Shown here piece after piece: positions 36,926-48,559 of a DNA stretch of 64,000 bases; position 1 is the first letter of the stretch; each line of letters starts with the position of its first letter. This DNA is from Lucifuga dentata. Lineage: Eukaryota; Chordata; Actinopteri; Ophidiiformes; Bythitidae. The position numbers were made by a program, and so were the translations under genes. Location: positions 62,001 to 126,000 of the forward strand of contig VXCM01000225.1 of assembly GCA_014773175.1 (NCBI GenBank), in the 5' to 3' direction. A model generated the notes under the pieces. It saw only the letters and a list, made by a program, of their open reading frames with translations, did not search any database and was not told the origin of the DNA.

Positions 36926-39100
36926 CCGTAGATATCCACTGTTATGGATCCAGCTATGAGTGCAAGAGGTGCCAATTATGCGGTTTCTTCAAAATGCTGA
37001 TGTAAGCTTTTTTTTTTTTTTTTTTTTTTAAAAGCCTTGTGGTCGCCGCAGAACTCTTGACAACACATTCTGTGGCTCATTGCACATATGCTACCATTTA
37101 ATCACAAACTGTTAAGTCATTTTCAAAATTGACCATATTTATGTCAATAATATGTAACCCTGGACATCATATCAGCCACTTTGTTGAGATTTTCACAGGT
37201 GCTTGCTTTGCACCATGACTTTGTAAACCCTTTGGAAGTAAGGAAGCAAATTACAAATTCATCTTCAGAAATATTGAAAGATGTCATCTTTGTTGAGAAA
37301 TATGCTAATTTACAGGTGACAGCATCCTCTTTTGGTTGCAAAATTGAAAATAAGTATTTGATTTTTGGTTCCTAGAAAAACAGGAGAAAGAAAATTGAGA
37401 ACAGATTTTCGGCTGACAACAGCAATATGGTGCAACACAGCCAAACATTTACAGTAGCCTGTCTTCTCTGAGCCTGTTCTTGATCTCTTTAATCACTTTC
37501 CTCCCTTCAAACTGAGAAGCACCATCTGTTTCACTTTAATTCACATCCATTCATGTCATCTCCCAGAAGCTGCCCATTGGATTGTAAGAAAGTCTATATT
37601 GACCGCCTCTCTTTGAATGATCTTGCAGAAATGAACTTATCCTCTCCAAGTTGCCCTCACGATCCTACTCCATAAAGCCGAACCTAAGTGGAGTATGGAG
37701 TAAAATTTAAGCAACATAGCAAGACAAAACAAGTATCAGGCTAGAATTGAGTTAGCACAGCTGTACATTGATGCTAATTGGAGTTGTAGGTTCTGAATGA
37801 TAACAGAACGCTCAAATTCTACAGGCCAGCACAGTTGCAGATTCCCATTTAGCATGAAAATGGACAGAAAAGCACAGGATTATGCTGCTTTTCAGAAAGA
37901 GTGATGAATAAACCCGTTATGACATAAAGTTAACCCAGAAGTGGGGCAGGATGCTTTTATACAACACCTGAACACCTGATGTTGGTCAGACTCGGTCCGT
38001 CCTGGAGAAAACATCTGCAACTAATGCATTTTATGCTACCAAAAAAACAGCAACTCAGCACAAAAGAAGAAGTGGGTAGATAGCAATAGAAGTTATAGAT
38101 ACCATGGCTGAAAAGTCTGCCACCGACAGAAAACAGAACTCCTTTAACAAAAAAAAAAAAAAAAAAAAAAAAAAATCACAATACTGGCCACAATAGATAG
38201 TCTAAAATAGTCTATGAAAGTCCAGAACATATGGTACCAAAGTGAGCCAAAGATTTTATGGTAGTTGGTTGCCAGATTAACTGTATGTTTTTAATCTACA
38301 GCTTTAAAATTTATTATATTTTGTCCATCATTGAAACAGACTTGAAGCTTTGAGTAAGTAAAAACTCACGATGGAATGAAACTTTAGAAAATTGGGGTGA
38401 CAGTTAAATTTAATCGCATCACTTTTCTTTTATGGGTTTTCCTTTAACTGTCTGAAAATGCACAATTACACAATCACAGTATACTTACCAGTGTATTTTT
38501 TAAGTGTATTTAGCCATTTGTGGCACACTTCTGTTTTAAATTGTGCATTTATACATTTTACTGCAGTAAGTAAATTGAGCTACAGTATAAATGAATGAAT
38601 CAAGTCAATAAAGTCATATTAGAATGTATTTAAAAATAAGCTATTCTTTGTTGTGAGTTGATAGGTTTTAGGATATGAATGTGGACAAAAGTGTAGGACA
38701 AGTTCTACAATCATTTATCCTCCCCGAGTGTCAGGTTTGTAAAAAAATGGTGCAACTTGGCCCAGAAATGAGTTAAACCACTATGGATGAGCTATACACC
38801 GTTTCACATTCATTCAGCTAATGGCTGCAGTCATGTGAAGACATAGCAAATGACTGTCCAGAGAAAAATAAATCACCATTATTTGGAAGAAGGTTTGCTT
38901 TTGCATAACTGAAACTAAAATGAAACTCTAGAGGAACGTTAGATTGCAAAACAGACAATACTTTTGTTTAAAACGCTGACAGAACGGATATAAGTGACAG
39001 ATTAAAGGGCACATAAGAGGCGAGTTATGTTAAAGCGATGGTTCTCTCGCTCAAATATAGACATTCCTCACCTGAGCCCCAGGGTGCCGTCCATCTTACG
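36926..39100. other. Non-coding DNA with one small hairpin
   Basis: Poly(T) at 37009-37029 and poly(A) at 38150-38175. Region 37440-37700 is repeat-free and may be regulatory. A 9-bp inverted repeat (TACTCCATA / TATGGAGTA) lies at 37666-37702. No exon or transposon recognised. Confidence 0.45.
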
Positions 39101-39260
39101 AGGGACAGGTACAAGTCTACATTAAGATCACCATTACTGTCGTTTAATTAAGGATTAATATTCATCAATGAAGGAATCCATTTTGAACCTTTCAGCTGCC
39201 TTTCTTCACCAATTCATCCTCAGCACGTGCCAGCCGTACCGCCTTTTTATATACCTGGAA
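39100..39260. promoter_or_regulatory. Candidate conserved non-coding element
   Basis: TTTAATTAAGGATTAATATT near 39140 carries three TAAT-type cores within 20 bases, followed by repeat-free balanced DNA to about 39250. No coding frame. Confidence 0.33.
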
Positions 39261-39855
39261 CTTAACTACATTAACATTTAGTGTTCCCATCTAAGTGAAG
39301 GAACCATTTAAACTTCATTTTTTATTGTCTCAGGGTGTTTTAAATACAATAGGTAGGTTTGCTATGCTGCAATAAGCTTTGCTGACTTTTTATGAAGGCA
39401 ATATTTATATCCTGACTTGATCGACACTGATTGTGCTAAAGTGACAAGCAATAAATGCACCTTTGCTTATACTCGGGGATAATTCAAAGTCCTTTACAGA
39501 ACAAATTAAGACTCAAACAACATAATAAATGACATATTTAAATGGCCCGCTAAAAGGAAAACTAAGGAAAAGAGGTAAAGTAGTATGAGGAGAAATTTAT
39601 AGTTTAACTCTAAACAAAGACCAAAGTTTTATTTTTGCTAAAAGCAAAATTGAACAGACACACGTGGATCTTTGATTTAAAAATAATACAGCAATTCTCA
39701 CGTGTCTGGAAAGATTTCTCCAGATTTTTTGCGGCAAAGTAGCTTGAAAAATATTTTTGTGAGTTTGAATACAACATACGTTCTATAAAAAATAATGGAC
39801 CTGTCAGAGGGTTTGTGGTGCTGAAGAGATTAAATCAATATCTCATATTTTATGC
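39261..39855. other. Unremarkable AT-rich DNA
   Basis: No gene, transposon or distinct block seen. Confidence 0.5.
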
Positions 39856-40460
39856 TTAAAGCATTAATGCATATTATATTCCCATTAGCATAAGCTGACA
39901 GGAAAACACAGTCAGCATTTCTTGACCACTTTCCATCAGTTTAATCTCAAATGATTATAATGAGAAATATGAGAAATCATACTTAATCAGCACATACTTT
40001 AAAGCCTATTTCAGTCCAGTTACACTGATTTTGGTATCAATTCTGAAGTAGGAAGATAAATTCTTCATTGCCCAGCTGTCAATAATAAGTGTGGTCTATT
40101 ATTATTTGATGATACATGGGTCAGTGTTATGGTACGTGTACCCACCCAACATGTTGGCTGCTAACGAAAATGCACCCACTCAGGAATCTTGCAGGCAATT
40201 ATTCATCTTCCTCATCTTTCCTCATCAGCATTAAATTGTCATATTAAGAATATTTCTGTGTTATTAAAATGATCATACTGTAAGGCTGATTAGGTTTTCC
40301 TCATTCAAAGTGAAGAAGTGCTCTAAAATTCCAATTTAATGAAAAAATTATTACAGAGCAAATGATTAAATTGCAATTAGACATATGAAACCTGATCACA
40401 AGTGCCATCAAATGAACAATGAATTTGATTTTATAGTCAAAAAAATGTGGCGGTTGCCAA
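39856..40460. promoter_or_regulatory. Candidate conserved non-coding cluster
   Basis: Two repeat-free sub-blocks, about 39865-40010 and 40130-40450. The second has GGCAATTATTCATCTTCC near 40193, CAGCATTAAATTGTC near 40226, CTGATTAGG near 40285 and ATGATTAAATTGCAATTAG near 40361. TAAT-type cores occur every few tens of bases. No coding frame and no simple repeats. Likely regulatory if conserved. Confidence 0.36.
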
Positions 40461-42649
40461 ATGTAAGATAACCCTGATTATATTTTACCCATTTTCTGGA
40501 TAAAGACTTGCAGAAGATAAAGAGTTTGATTGTCGTTAATGTAAAATGTGTGTTTAGTCCTCAAATACAGGACTATTTTAGTTTTTTTTATTCATTTGTA
40601 ACTTGCAGGAGATAAACTTTGTCTAATATTTAAGCCAGTAAGTTATATTTTTGACTTTCAAAGTCATGTTTTGATGTTGCCTTCATTATCTAAGAATGCT
40701 GTCAAGATATTAAAAAATAAATAAATAAAATTGGCTACAGAGCGATAACAAAGCAGGGAGGGTTTATTTGACAGCCAACACTGTACATTTTGTTATCGAA
40801 ATCTTTGTATTCAGAAACGAGTAAAAAAATTTGGATAAGTCACTCTGAGAATCTATACTCATTTTCTTTCTTCCTGTTTGCAGCAGCTTGGAGCAGCAGC
40901 TTAAAGCCCTGAGGTTGTCGCTCATCGTGTTATCATGGGATTTTCTATGAGACTGACTGACTTGGGTGGCTTAGGGGAAGAGAATCTCTCTTCTCTCTTT
41001 CCGTGCATCTATATTAAGCTTATATGAATATATGCATGAATCATGAATGTGAGGGTTTAGTGAATGAAGCAAATAACTTTGTGCCAAAGGGCTGTTTCAT
41101 GTTTTTTTTTTGTTTTTTTTTTTCTCATTTGCATTATTATGTATTGAGATATTAGCTTGATAAAGAACATATTTTGAGGGTAATTGCTTCAAATGCAATG
41201 TCATTGCCTGGTGATTTGATCAAATGTAACAGTTGGCGCGTCGTGACAACAAAAGTCAAGAGATTTCAATTTGGCATCTTCGTGCCCTGTATAAGCTCTA
41301 CATCTGCTGCCTTTCATTGCTTTTCATTTCTCCCAACTTTTTTTTTTTTTCAGCAGTTTTAGTTCTCGCTCTCACGCTCAGAACAGAATGCCTTTCCAGT
41401 TGACATTCAGCACCACTGCAGCAAATAACTCCTATCCTGAATGTTAAACAGATAAGTGACACGGAGCTTTCATTGTAAATAATTTGGCTCAGGCTTTCGG
41501 GTCATCCAACCGAAGAGCATCCACTTTCTCTTCATATCAAGGCCTTCTGTTCCTCCAGCTGCCGAGCTGCCTGCGTTTGAGACAGGTGTCATCATGGCTG
41601 TCTGAAACACCTCCTTACTTGATACAATTATCCCCCCCACCTCGGTAATTTAACCTACAACATGGCTGGGACGCATCCCAGTACTTCCAGGAATACTTGC
41701 TCTCAGTGCCGGAATACTATGACATGAATGATTATATGGATGTGATGAGTTGGCCCACTGTAATGTACTTCTCTTTGAAATCTGTACGGGCAGCTGAAGC
41801 TCTGCAGTGATAAATCAATGTGTGAAGCAGGCCTCTATCATCTTGCTGAAATGGGTTTGCCAGAGGATAGATCATGTGCCACCAAAGTAGCTACAGATGC
41901 AAACCTCAAAACCAAAGAGCGATGTCAAACAGAAGATTCACGCAGCTATTTATTTAGAGTTTGGGCTTTCTGTGTGTGTTCACGTTGAAAGTTTTTACAG
42001 ATTTCATTAAAAAAAGCAGAATTTATGGGTTTTTTTTTTGTTTTTTTTGCCTCGTGTCCAAAGTGAGTCAGCATGAAATGAGTCACTGCAGTGTGATTCC
42101 TGAGTCGTGCCAAAACCTCAAAGTCACTGAAAAGCTCCATTGATCACAGAAAGTGTCCAAAACAATTAATATCAGGCAAAAGTTCAATTTTATCAGAAAA
42201 TATCAGTTACTGAAAGAAGAAAAGTTTATTTTGAATATGAAAAGCAGGTGAAAACTGATGAAAAAACTTTGATATAGAAATATCTAGACAGAAATTGGAA
42301 TAGAAAAATAGCAGATAGAACCTTTTTTTAAAAAAATTGCTTCAGATTTAGCAGCTCATTTTATGAGAGGTTGCCAACGAACTGGTCTTTCTGCCAGTTA
42401 TCTTTTTTACCACATTGAAACCAATTAGTTCCTTTTTAATAATAAGCGTGTCTTTTAGTGAAAAAGACACACAGAGCGAGTCTTAATGTTCTTGGGATTT
42501 GGAACTTGAGGGGCGTCGGTGATCTCTGTGTCATAACTCTGTGTAGCCAGCTCCCAGTCAAATTTAGGAGCTAATAGCCAAAAATCTCTGATAATCACAT
42601 CATGCATTTTGTAGCAGTCAGGACCAGCCAGCCTCAAACCGGTGTTTGC
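40461..42649. other. Non-coding DNA
   Basis: No recognised exon. T-rich tracts at 41102-41124, 41338-41350 and 42030-42048. An open stretch at 41649-41810 is discussed as a finding. The remainder is ordinary AT-rich DNA. Confidence 0.45.
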
Positions 42650-43130
42650 TCTCTCTCCTGAGGACAGGCCAAACCATATTTGCCCATTAATTAAAATCAG
42701 GACTGGGCCTGTGTTGCTTGATTAATTACCTCATACCTTGCAGTTGCCTACTTACATTGATGACTCTCTGCTTGTATGTCATGGATAGGACTTGCACCAT
42801 TTATCACCCCTGTAAGGTCAAGCGCAAAGCAACATTGTACTCTGTAATTACAACTCCCTGGTTCTTTCCGCCATGTTCTCTCATTGCCTTTGTTTGATTT
42901 TGATAAATATATTTGTGTATACATCATACATTGGGATATCTATTAGTATTCTTATTAGTAGGTAAATCAATATTTGCATACAGGGAGCCAAATCTGCCCC
43001 CTGATACATTAGTAATCATCTCATAAACCATACAGAAATCAATTACCATACAGTCCAACAAAATAGGTTGCGCATTACAGAACCTCACATTGATTCCTAC
43101 CATAGCAGGGAAGAAATAATGATAATGAGT
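42650..43130. promoter_or_regulatory. Candidate conserved non-coding element
   Basis: Long repeat-free block. It contains CCATTAATTAAAATC near 42684, GATTAATTACCTCATACC near 42720, CTGTAATTACAACTCC near 42842, and ATTAGTAATCATCTC plus CAATTACCATAC at 43008-43050. Frames on the minus strand are short and unrecognisable. One of the better candidates by motif density. Confidence 0.38.
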
Positions 43131-43880
43131 GTTTAGAACAGTCAAAACATTCTTTCTCTTTCTCAAGGTTAAAGAAAAACCAGGAGAAGATGCATTGAGC
43201 ACTGATATACATCACACAACTGGAGCATCTTTTTTCTCTGCTTTTCTCTGCAAGGAAAGCATTACATACACTACCTTTTTGGCTTTGGAGAATGCCACTG
43301 AGCAAATGTGTGTCTCCTGACACCTTGAGTTAATGATCAGCCAGCTTCCAGAGAGGCAATGTATTTTGAGACACCAGCGAAGCATGACAATAACCTTTAA
43401 CATTATCATTTACACACATATTATACCACGGGACAGATTGTCTATAGGCTGCCTCGCAGCAATAAGTCATCCACCACTGATAGGGTGCCATCCTCATTTT
43501 TTCACGTTAAGGTATGTGACTTTGAGGTGGTTTGCAGGCCAAACTCGTCCATCTTACGAAATTTCATTTTTGTCTTCTTCAGAATATTTCTCTCAAGGTG
43601 ATATATTGTGATATTGCTGTGGGCATAATGTTCTGAGATTAAAAAGAGAGAAAAGGAAGAAAATGAAATAAAGTGAATCTTATCACATAGCTTGTCAAAC
43701 AACATTAGTTTATGCAGGGATTTGAATTACAGCATACGGTTTGTCTGTGAGCAACAGTTTCAAGGCCATATCATCCCGTTGTCATGACAGGAATGAAATA
43801 TTGTGGAGGAAATGCAGATTGACAGGGACCAAGAAAATCAAAGCTCCTGGAAACCAGTGATTTGTTATGATCTGTGCAGG
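43131..43880. other. Probable continuation of the regulatory-like cluster
   Basis: Repeat-free DNA with sub-blocks at 43420-43610 and 43700-43870 that resemble candidate elements. Overlapping short frames on both strands (60-92 codons) are not recognisable. No transposon seen. Confidence 0.3.
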
Positions 43881-44229
43881 TCAGACTGTAACAGCAGCAG
43901 GCCGGCATGGTGTCTGGTGTCTGTCTGCTTTATTTCCACCGACAGACTTGCACCATATTAACGTGTTTTCAAAACAAAAAAAACAAAAAAACAAACAAAC
44001 TTCAATATTCCAAAACCTGTGAATTTACAAGAAAAAAAGGTAAAGCTGCACCATTTCCAAGCGGTGTAGAACTTATTTATAACAAATATTACACTTGCAT
44101 AGTTGCTTTAATAACTACAGCAACTGCAACAACAGCTAATTTGAAGACAAATTCATTTAGTGTCCAGATGTTATAATTTTCTATTAGATGTCAGATGTCT
44201 GTGTTCTGAGACTGAATATATTGTATGTT
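43881..44229. other. Spacer with A-rich tracts
   Basis: An AAAC/AAAAC-rich patch lies near 43974-44000. No gene recognised; the 89-codon frame crosses this patch. Confidence 0.5.
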
Positions 44230-44395
44230 CAGGCTGGGCAATACTATCATAACGCAAGAATCTGTAATACTGCCATATTGTATATTGCAGGAAATAATGT
44301 AGTCATGGTTATACAATTATAAGACGATAATATTGCATCACAAAAATATTGCATCAAGACACATATTCCAATATTTATTAGTTGTCCTACCCCTG
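44230..44395. mobile_element. Short hAT-like non-autonomous remnant
   Basis: The left end, CAGGCTGGGCAATAC, and the reverse complement of the right end, CAGGGGTAGGACAAC, both begin with the CAGG typical of hAT termini. The inner part has repeated ATATTGCATCA units. At 166 bases it is a deletion derivative. An 8-bp target duplication is not clear (flanks TGTATGTT and CTATACAT share only part), so the call is tentative. Confidence 0.4.
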
Positions 44396-44486
44396 CTATA
44401 CATTATTGAGCATCACAAATAATTGAATTGCTTGCGAAAAACATTCCCCAACAACAGCAAAAAGGTTCCCCTCAGTTTCAAAGCAC

Positions 44487-44515
44487 AAAAATAAATAAAT
44501 AAATAAATAAATAAA
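44487..44515. repeat. (AAAT)n microsatellite
   Basis: Seven consecutive AAAT-type units. Confidence 0.9.
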
Positions 44516-44982
44516 GAGAAAACATGAAACTACGAAAGCAGCATATTCATACTTGCACAGTAGGACACTGACAGTAGTCAGCGCATGGAAGTTTCCTTGA
44601 ACTTTTCATGTAGATCATTTTAATGATGCACAGTTTGCAAACAAAGTAAATGGAGGGAAGAAAAAAGCCCATGAATCTACCACACAGCGACTGTTAAAAG
44701 AAAGTTGCCTACATTTCGACAGCTGAACAGACACGTGGGCGTTTACTCCCACCGGGTGATCCCACCACCCATCACAGATAACCACCGAGCACTCACACAG
44801 CCAGCTCTGCCTGCCGTAGATGTATTTAATTAATCCCTTTCCAGAAAAAAAGTTCAAGGAACTTTTATTTATAGACATCCTTCCATCAACCTTCCTTTGT
44901 CAAGGACAAACAGAGGAGATTTGATCCAACATACAAGGAGCAAAAGTTTGGATTGATTGACCTTCACAGATGCGTTTGGAAC

Positions 44983-45002
44983 GAGAGAGAGAGAGAGAGA
45001 GA
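44983..45002. repeat. (GA)n microsatellite
   Basis: About ten GA units. Confidence 0.9.
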
Positions 45003-45171
45003 AACAAACTTCATGCTGCTGTCAATCTCACTTAGCCTTATTTATTATGTATGTGGTGGTTTAACACACAGGAGGTTGCAAAGCACTGAGCTTGCAAATT
45101 TTTTTTCCCCTCCAAACATGGCCAGAACATGACCTTTGGTGTAAACAGTCACCACACATCACGAATCATTT

Positions 45172-45186
45172 TCACCAGATGGCGGG
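45172..45186 (+). promoter_or_regulatory. CTCF-like motif
   Basis: TCACCAGATGGCGGG agrees with the vertebrate CTCF core (CCASYAGRKGGCRS) at all but the first position. Orientation is plus. A single motif match is weak evidence of occupancy. Confidence 0.4.
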
Positions 45187-45410
45187 TTTTTGACAGAACA
45201 AAGGATGCTGAACTGACTTTGTCCTCTGGCGCCTCATAAAGAAAGGTCTTATAATTTATTTAGTTAATTCATTGTGATTGAAAAATTCTTTGTAGTTAGC
45301 AATGAGCTAACAGTCTTATCAGTATTTACTGAAAGGATAATATAAGTCATATCTTCAAAGATCACTTAGTTATGCTAACAAGTAGGCTAATGTCTTTTTT
45401 TTTTTTTTCA

Positions 45411-45775
45411 TCTGGCTATGCATTTATTTATTTAAATAGGACAATGCACATTAATTAACAATGCAATAAAATGTTGCTAATGCAAATGTGCCGGGGTTAG
45501 CTAAACAGCTAATTTTAGTAATTACAATAAAACCAGTAATAATAATATCATCAACAACAGTAATGAAAAATATATATAAAAGCCAATCTGTATACATTTT
45601 AGTTCATCCATGGCTACAAATTTGAGTGGATTTCAACCAAATTTAAGCTTGATTTTAAAATACTATACATGGAGCGATTCCTAATTTTCAAAGGGAGCGT
45701 GTTCCAAAGTCTTGTTGCTCTCACAGAAAAAACTGACAGCCCAACTTTTCTTCTTCTGAATGGAACGATGCAGTC
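45411..45775 (-). pseudogene. LINE ORF2 terminal fragment and 3' region
   Basis: On the minus strand, 45740 down to about 45600 reads VRATRLWNTLPLKIRNRSM and then SSLK. This is the common end of LINE ORF2 proteins (RxxxLWNxLPxxIRxxxSxxxFKxxLK). It continues into non-coding sequence ending near CATTGTCCTATTTAAATAAA, which resembles the tail of a widespread fish repeat. The rest of the ORF is absent. The clade is undetermined. Confidence 0.65.
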
Positions 45776-47120
45776 TTTTCTTTAATAAAATTAAATAAAA
45801 TTCAGTACATTTACTGAATGTAGTTGTGTGTTTGGAAATCTGCAGCTCTGCGTCTTTAAGCGCTCAGAGCAGAAATCACCTAAGGCAGAAATTCATCCAG
45901 TAGAAACATTTTGACAAGACAGACCAAATTTTAAAGATTTAGATTTCAGCCTATTAATAATCGTGACAACCACAAGACCAAAGGTAGTTGTTTGTGGATG
46001 ATGACTGGATGGACGGGGCTTAATTTGAAAAATATTCCGTCTTTTAATTCATATTGTTTCTCAGACTGTCTCAGACACGGTTCAGCTAAACCCTGTAATT
46101 TTACTGTTTTATGTCAAATAGAATGCATCGCTGACTTCAGCCACGCATTCAGCATAGCCATTGTTGGCAGATGCCACTTGTGGTTTCTGTTCACCTGTCA
46201 CTGTGAGAGAATGAATTCATGCCACGGGATGTATGGGGGTATCATTTAGGGTGTCAAATGTGGCATTTTCCTCTTACAGGAAGCGGCAGATGCTGCTCGG
46301 TTATACGTAACGAGTGGGTGTGAGGCTGCAGAGCGTACAGGAAATCTGCTATACAAAGAAAGGACACTGCAGGTGCATTCTACGCAGATTAGTGGAATAA
46401 ATTTTGCAGCTGAACGGTGAGGTCAGATGTTGTAACGCATTCCATGTTTCTGTGAGCAGCGGTAACATCAGCACGGTAGAATTTGCAGAATTTGATGCAG
46501 CGTTGGGCGATATTCAGACAAACCCAGAAGGTAAAGCAAAACAATATGAGCAGTTTGCACTTGAAAACTTTATTTTTTTGGCTGGGAGACCTGTCTGCTC
46601 CTGTGACTCACGGCAGATGGGTTGGTGCAGCTTGGAGGTTTAGTAATTAGTGAAATTGTTCTGTAATGGGGAGATCAGAAGTTTGATTTCATATAGAGGG
46701 AAATTGTGTTCATCAGTATTATGTTTGCTCTCTGAATCCTTTAGCAAGACGCTGACAGTCGCTGTGGACAAAAGCAGCACATCAGATGGAATATATGGGT
46801 TGATCTGGATATTTGTCATCATCATCATCATTTCGGGATTTGGAGCGATGTTTTGTTGCAAGCCAGGATATCAAAGTAATTAATTACATTAAAAAATGTT
46901 TAGTTATTGAGAGTTTGACACAGCAACAGCTTTGGTGCAACTTATGTCTCCCTGTTGAATTAAGCTAGCTAATTAGCTTGACGATAGACAGTCGTAGAGA
47001 CTTGTAAGTTAATAACCTGAGGCAACAGCATATATGAGCCTATGTGTTAATATATTGTTTATGCTTTCTTTATGATCATTGCCGTCTTCAGTGAATTTTT
47101 GCAATAAATTGTGTTTGGAG
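45776..47120. other. Non-coding DNA with small repeat traces
   Basis: (CAT)n at 46817-46831. A segment at 46755-46790 (GTCGCTGTGGACAAAAGC) resembles the 'GTCGCTTTGGATAAAAGCGTCTGC' phrase frequent in fish repeats. Frames at 46404-46643 and 46650-46883 are not recognisable as proteins. Confidence 0.4.
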
Positions 47121-47380
47121 TTAATTGGCTTATATTAACTAGCGGATCATGTAGCCTAACAACACGGCATTCTTCACCAAATTCAGGCACAACCAATCAA
47201 CTAGGGAGCTGGAGAGCAGAGCTCACATTCAAATAAACTGCTAATTAATTATTATCAGGAGGAATGTTAATGCCTGTCCTTTGAATAATTAACACTCTCT
47301 GCCCGTCACTGTGACAAATCATTAGCAAAGTGAGGTAAGGTTGACTTGATGAAATTACAGATGGTGGCGTCACTTTTATC
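47120..47380. promoter_or_regulatory. Candidate conserved non-coding element
   Basis: Repeat-free block with CTGCTAATTAATTATTATC near 47238, GGAATGTTAATGCC, GAATAATTAACACTC near 47282, and AAATCATTAGC near 47316. No coding frame. High TAAT density and balanced composition suggest an enhancer-type element. Confidence 0.37.
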
Positions 47381-48480
47381 CATTTCATTGTTCCAGTTTT
47401 ATTAGTTTTTTCTATCTTGTAATCCAGGTGTGTGTTTGCATCTTTGCCTGTCTGTGATTTATTAGGCAGAAATGAAAAGAAGCTCAGTTTATGTCCTCGT
47501 CTGTCTCTCCATTGCAAATTGGAATATTATAATTAGACCTGTATGAAGCACCGTGCAGAGATTAATACAACATCTCTCCTAAGTCATTCTTCACATTCGG
47601 GTCAAAACACACAGGCTAGTATGTTTGCCATGCTTCTTCAGATGTTCCATTTTCACCATCCTTCAAGCACTGTAGGCTATAAATAAGAAAACCATAACTT
47701 GTTTATTCAAATGTATCATGGATGAAATATGTTACGGCCTTCAAGCCATCTTTAGCTACTGAGGGAGACAATGAACTTGACAAAGTGAAATCTTAAAGCT
47801 CTGCCTTCTTCTTTTTTTTTTTTTTTTTTNTTTTTTTTTTTTTTTTGCTTCTGGCTTCTCCCATCTGCCTCAGCAACTCATGACACTGTGGTGGGCTGAG
47901 CTGAAGATATAATATAACCTGCGGTTGACAGAAGGGTTTATTGCTGAACAGAAGAAAAAAAAAAATCTGTGATATTTCCTGGAGGAAGTCTAAGTTTGAA
48001 TGAGCATAATTCGTGTGTTTTATAATTTTCAACATTGAAGCAGCTATTTTATTAATTTGCTATGACATCCAGCATTAATCTCAGTGAATAATTCTGCTAA
48101 ATCTCTGTACTCATAATTTTCAAGTGGCTAACTGTAGCTCATCAGCAGCAGCGGGTTTAAGAAATGTCCTGTATAATTTTTTTTTAGACTGATATAGATG
48201 TAGAGTTTCAGTTGCTGCTCCTGAACCAAGAATTTAGTGTTTTGCCTTCTTGGAAAGCTAAAAAAGTATTTTCTTAAAGTCCTTGACTTGCATGATTTTT
48301 TTTTACAAAAATGTTCTTAATTAAATTCAGGCAAGTCAGGCAGCTGCACCATCTACTTAAGCAGAAGTATAAATAGTGTCTGCAAAACATCTCATATGAG
48401 TACAAGTTTTAAAATATATTGTTTTTGCATTTACTAAAAAAAAAAAAAAAACCTAACCCTATCCTAAATCTGCCGAGTTT
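47381..48480. other. Unremarkable DNA with N-interrupted poly(T)
   Basis: T run at about 47811-47846 with N at 47830. A short CCTAACCCTA telomere-like string lies at 48452. No gene recognised. Confidence 0.5.
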
Positions 48481-48498
48481 CAACTTCATACAGTGCCG

Positions 48499-48558
48499 GG
48501 TTCTAGAGAGATTGGACAGACGGACAGACAGAGATTTCTGCCTTCATAGTTAGATTAA
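48499..48558. repeat. GGACAGAC-type retroposon tail
   Basis: TTCTAGAGAGATTGGACAGA followed by CGGACAGACAGAGATTTCTG and TTCATAGTTAGATTA resembles a common fish repeat segment ('...GGACAGACAGACAGAGATYYCTGCCTTTATAGTTAGATA'). It lies just upstream of the hAT remnant and may have inserted in it. The family is uncertain. Confidence 0.45.
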
Positions 48559-48559
48559 C

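Larger units (their letters stand above)
44396..45410. other. Non-coding DNA with two microsatellites and a CTCF-like motif
   Basis: (AAAT)n at 44487-44515, (GA)n at 44983-45002 and a CTCF-like site at 45172-45186. Region 44640-44880 is GC-richer and repeat-free. No exon recognised. Confidence 0.45.

Noticed and set aside
46404..46883. Two adjacent frames with a possible transmembrane segment
   Set aside because: The hydrophobic run comes from a (CAT)n repeat, and part of the second frame is a common fish repeat phrase.
48444..48470. CCTAACCCTA telomere-like string
   Set aside because: A single short match after an A run; chance level.
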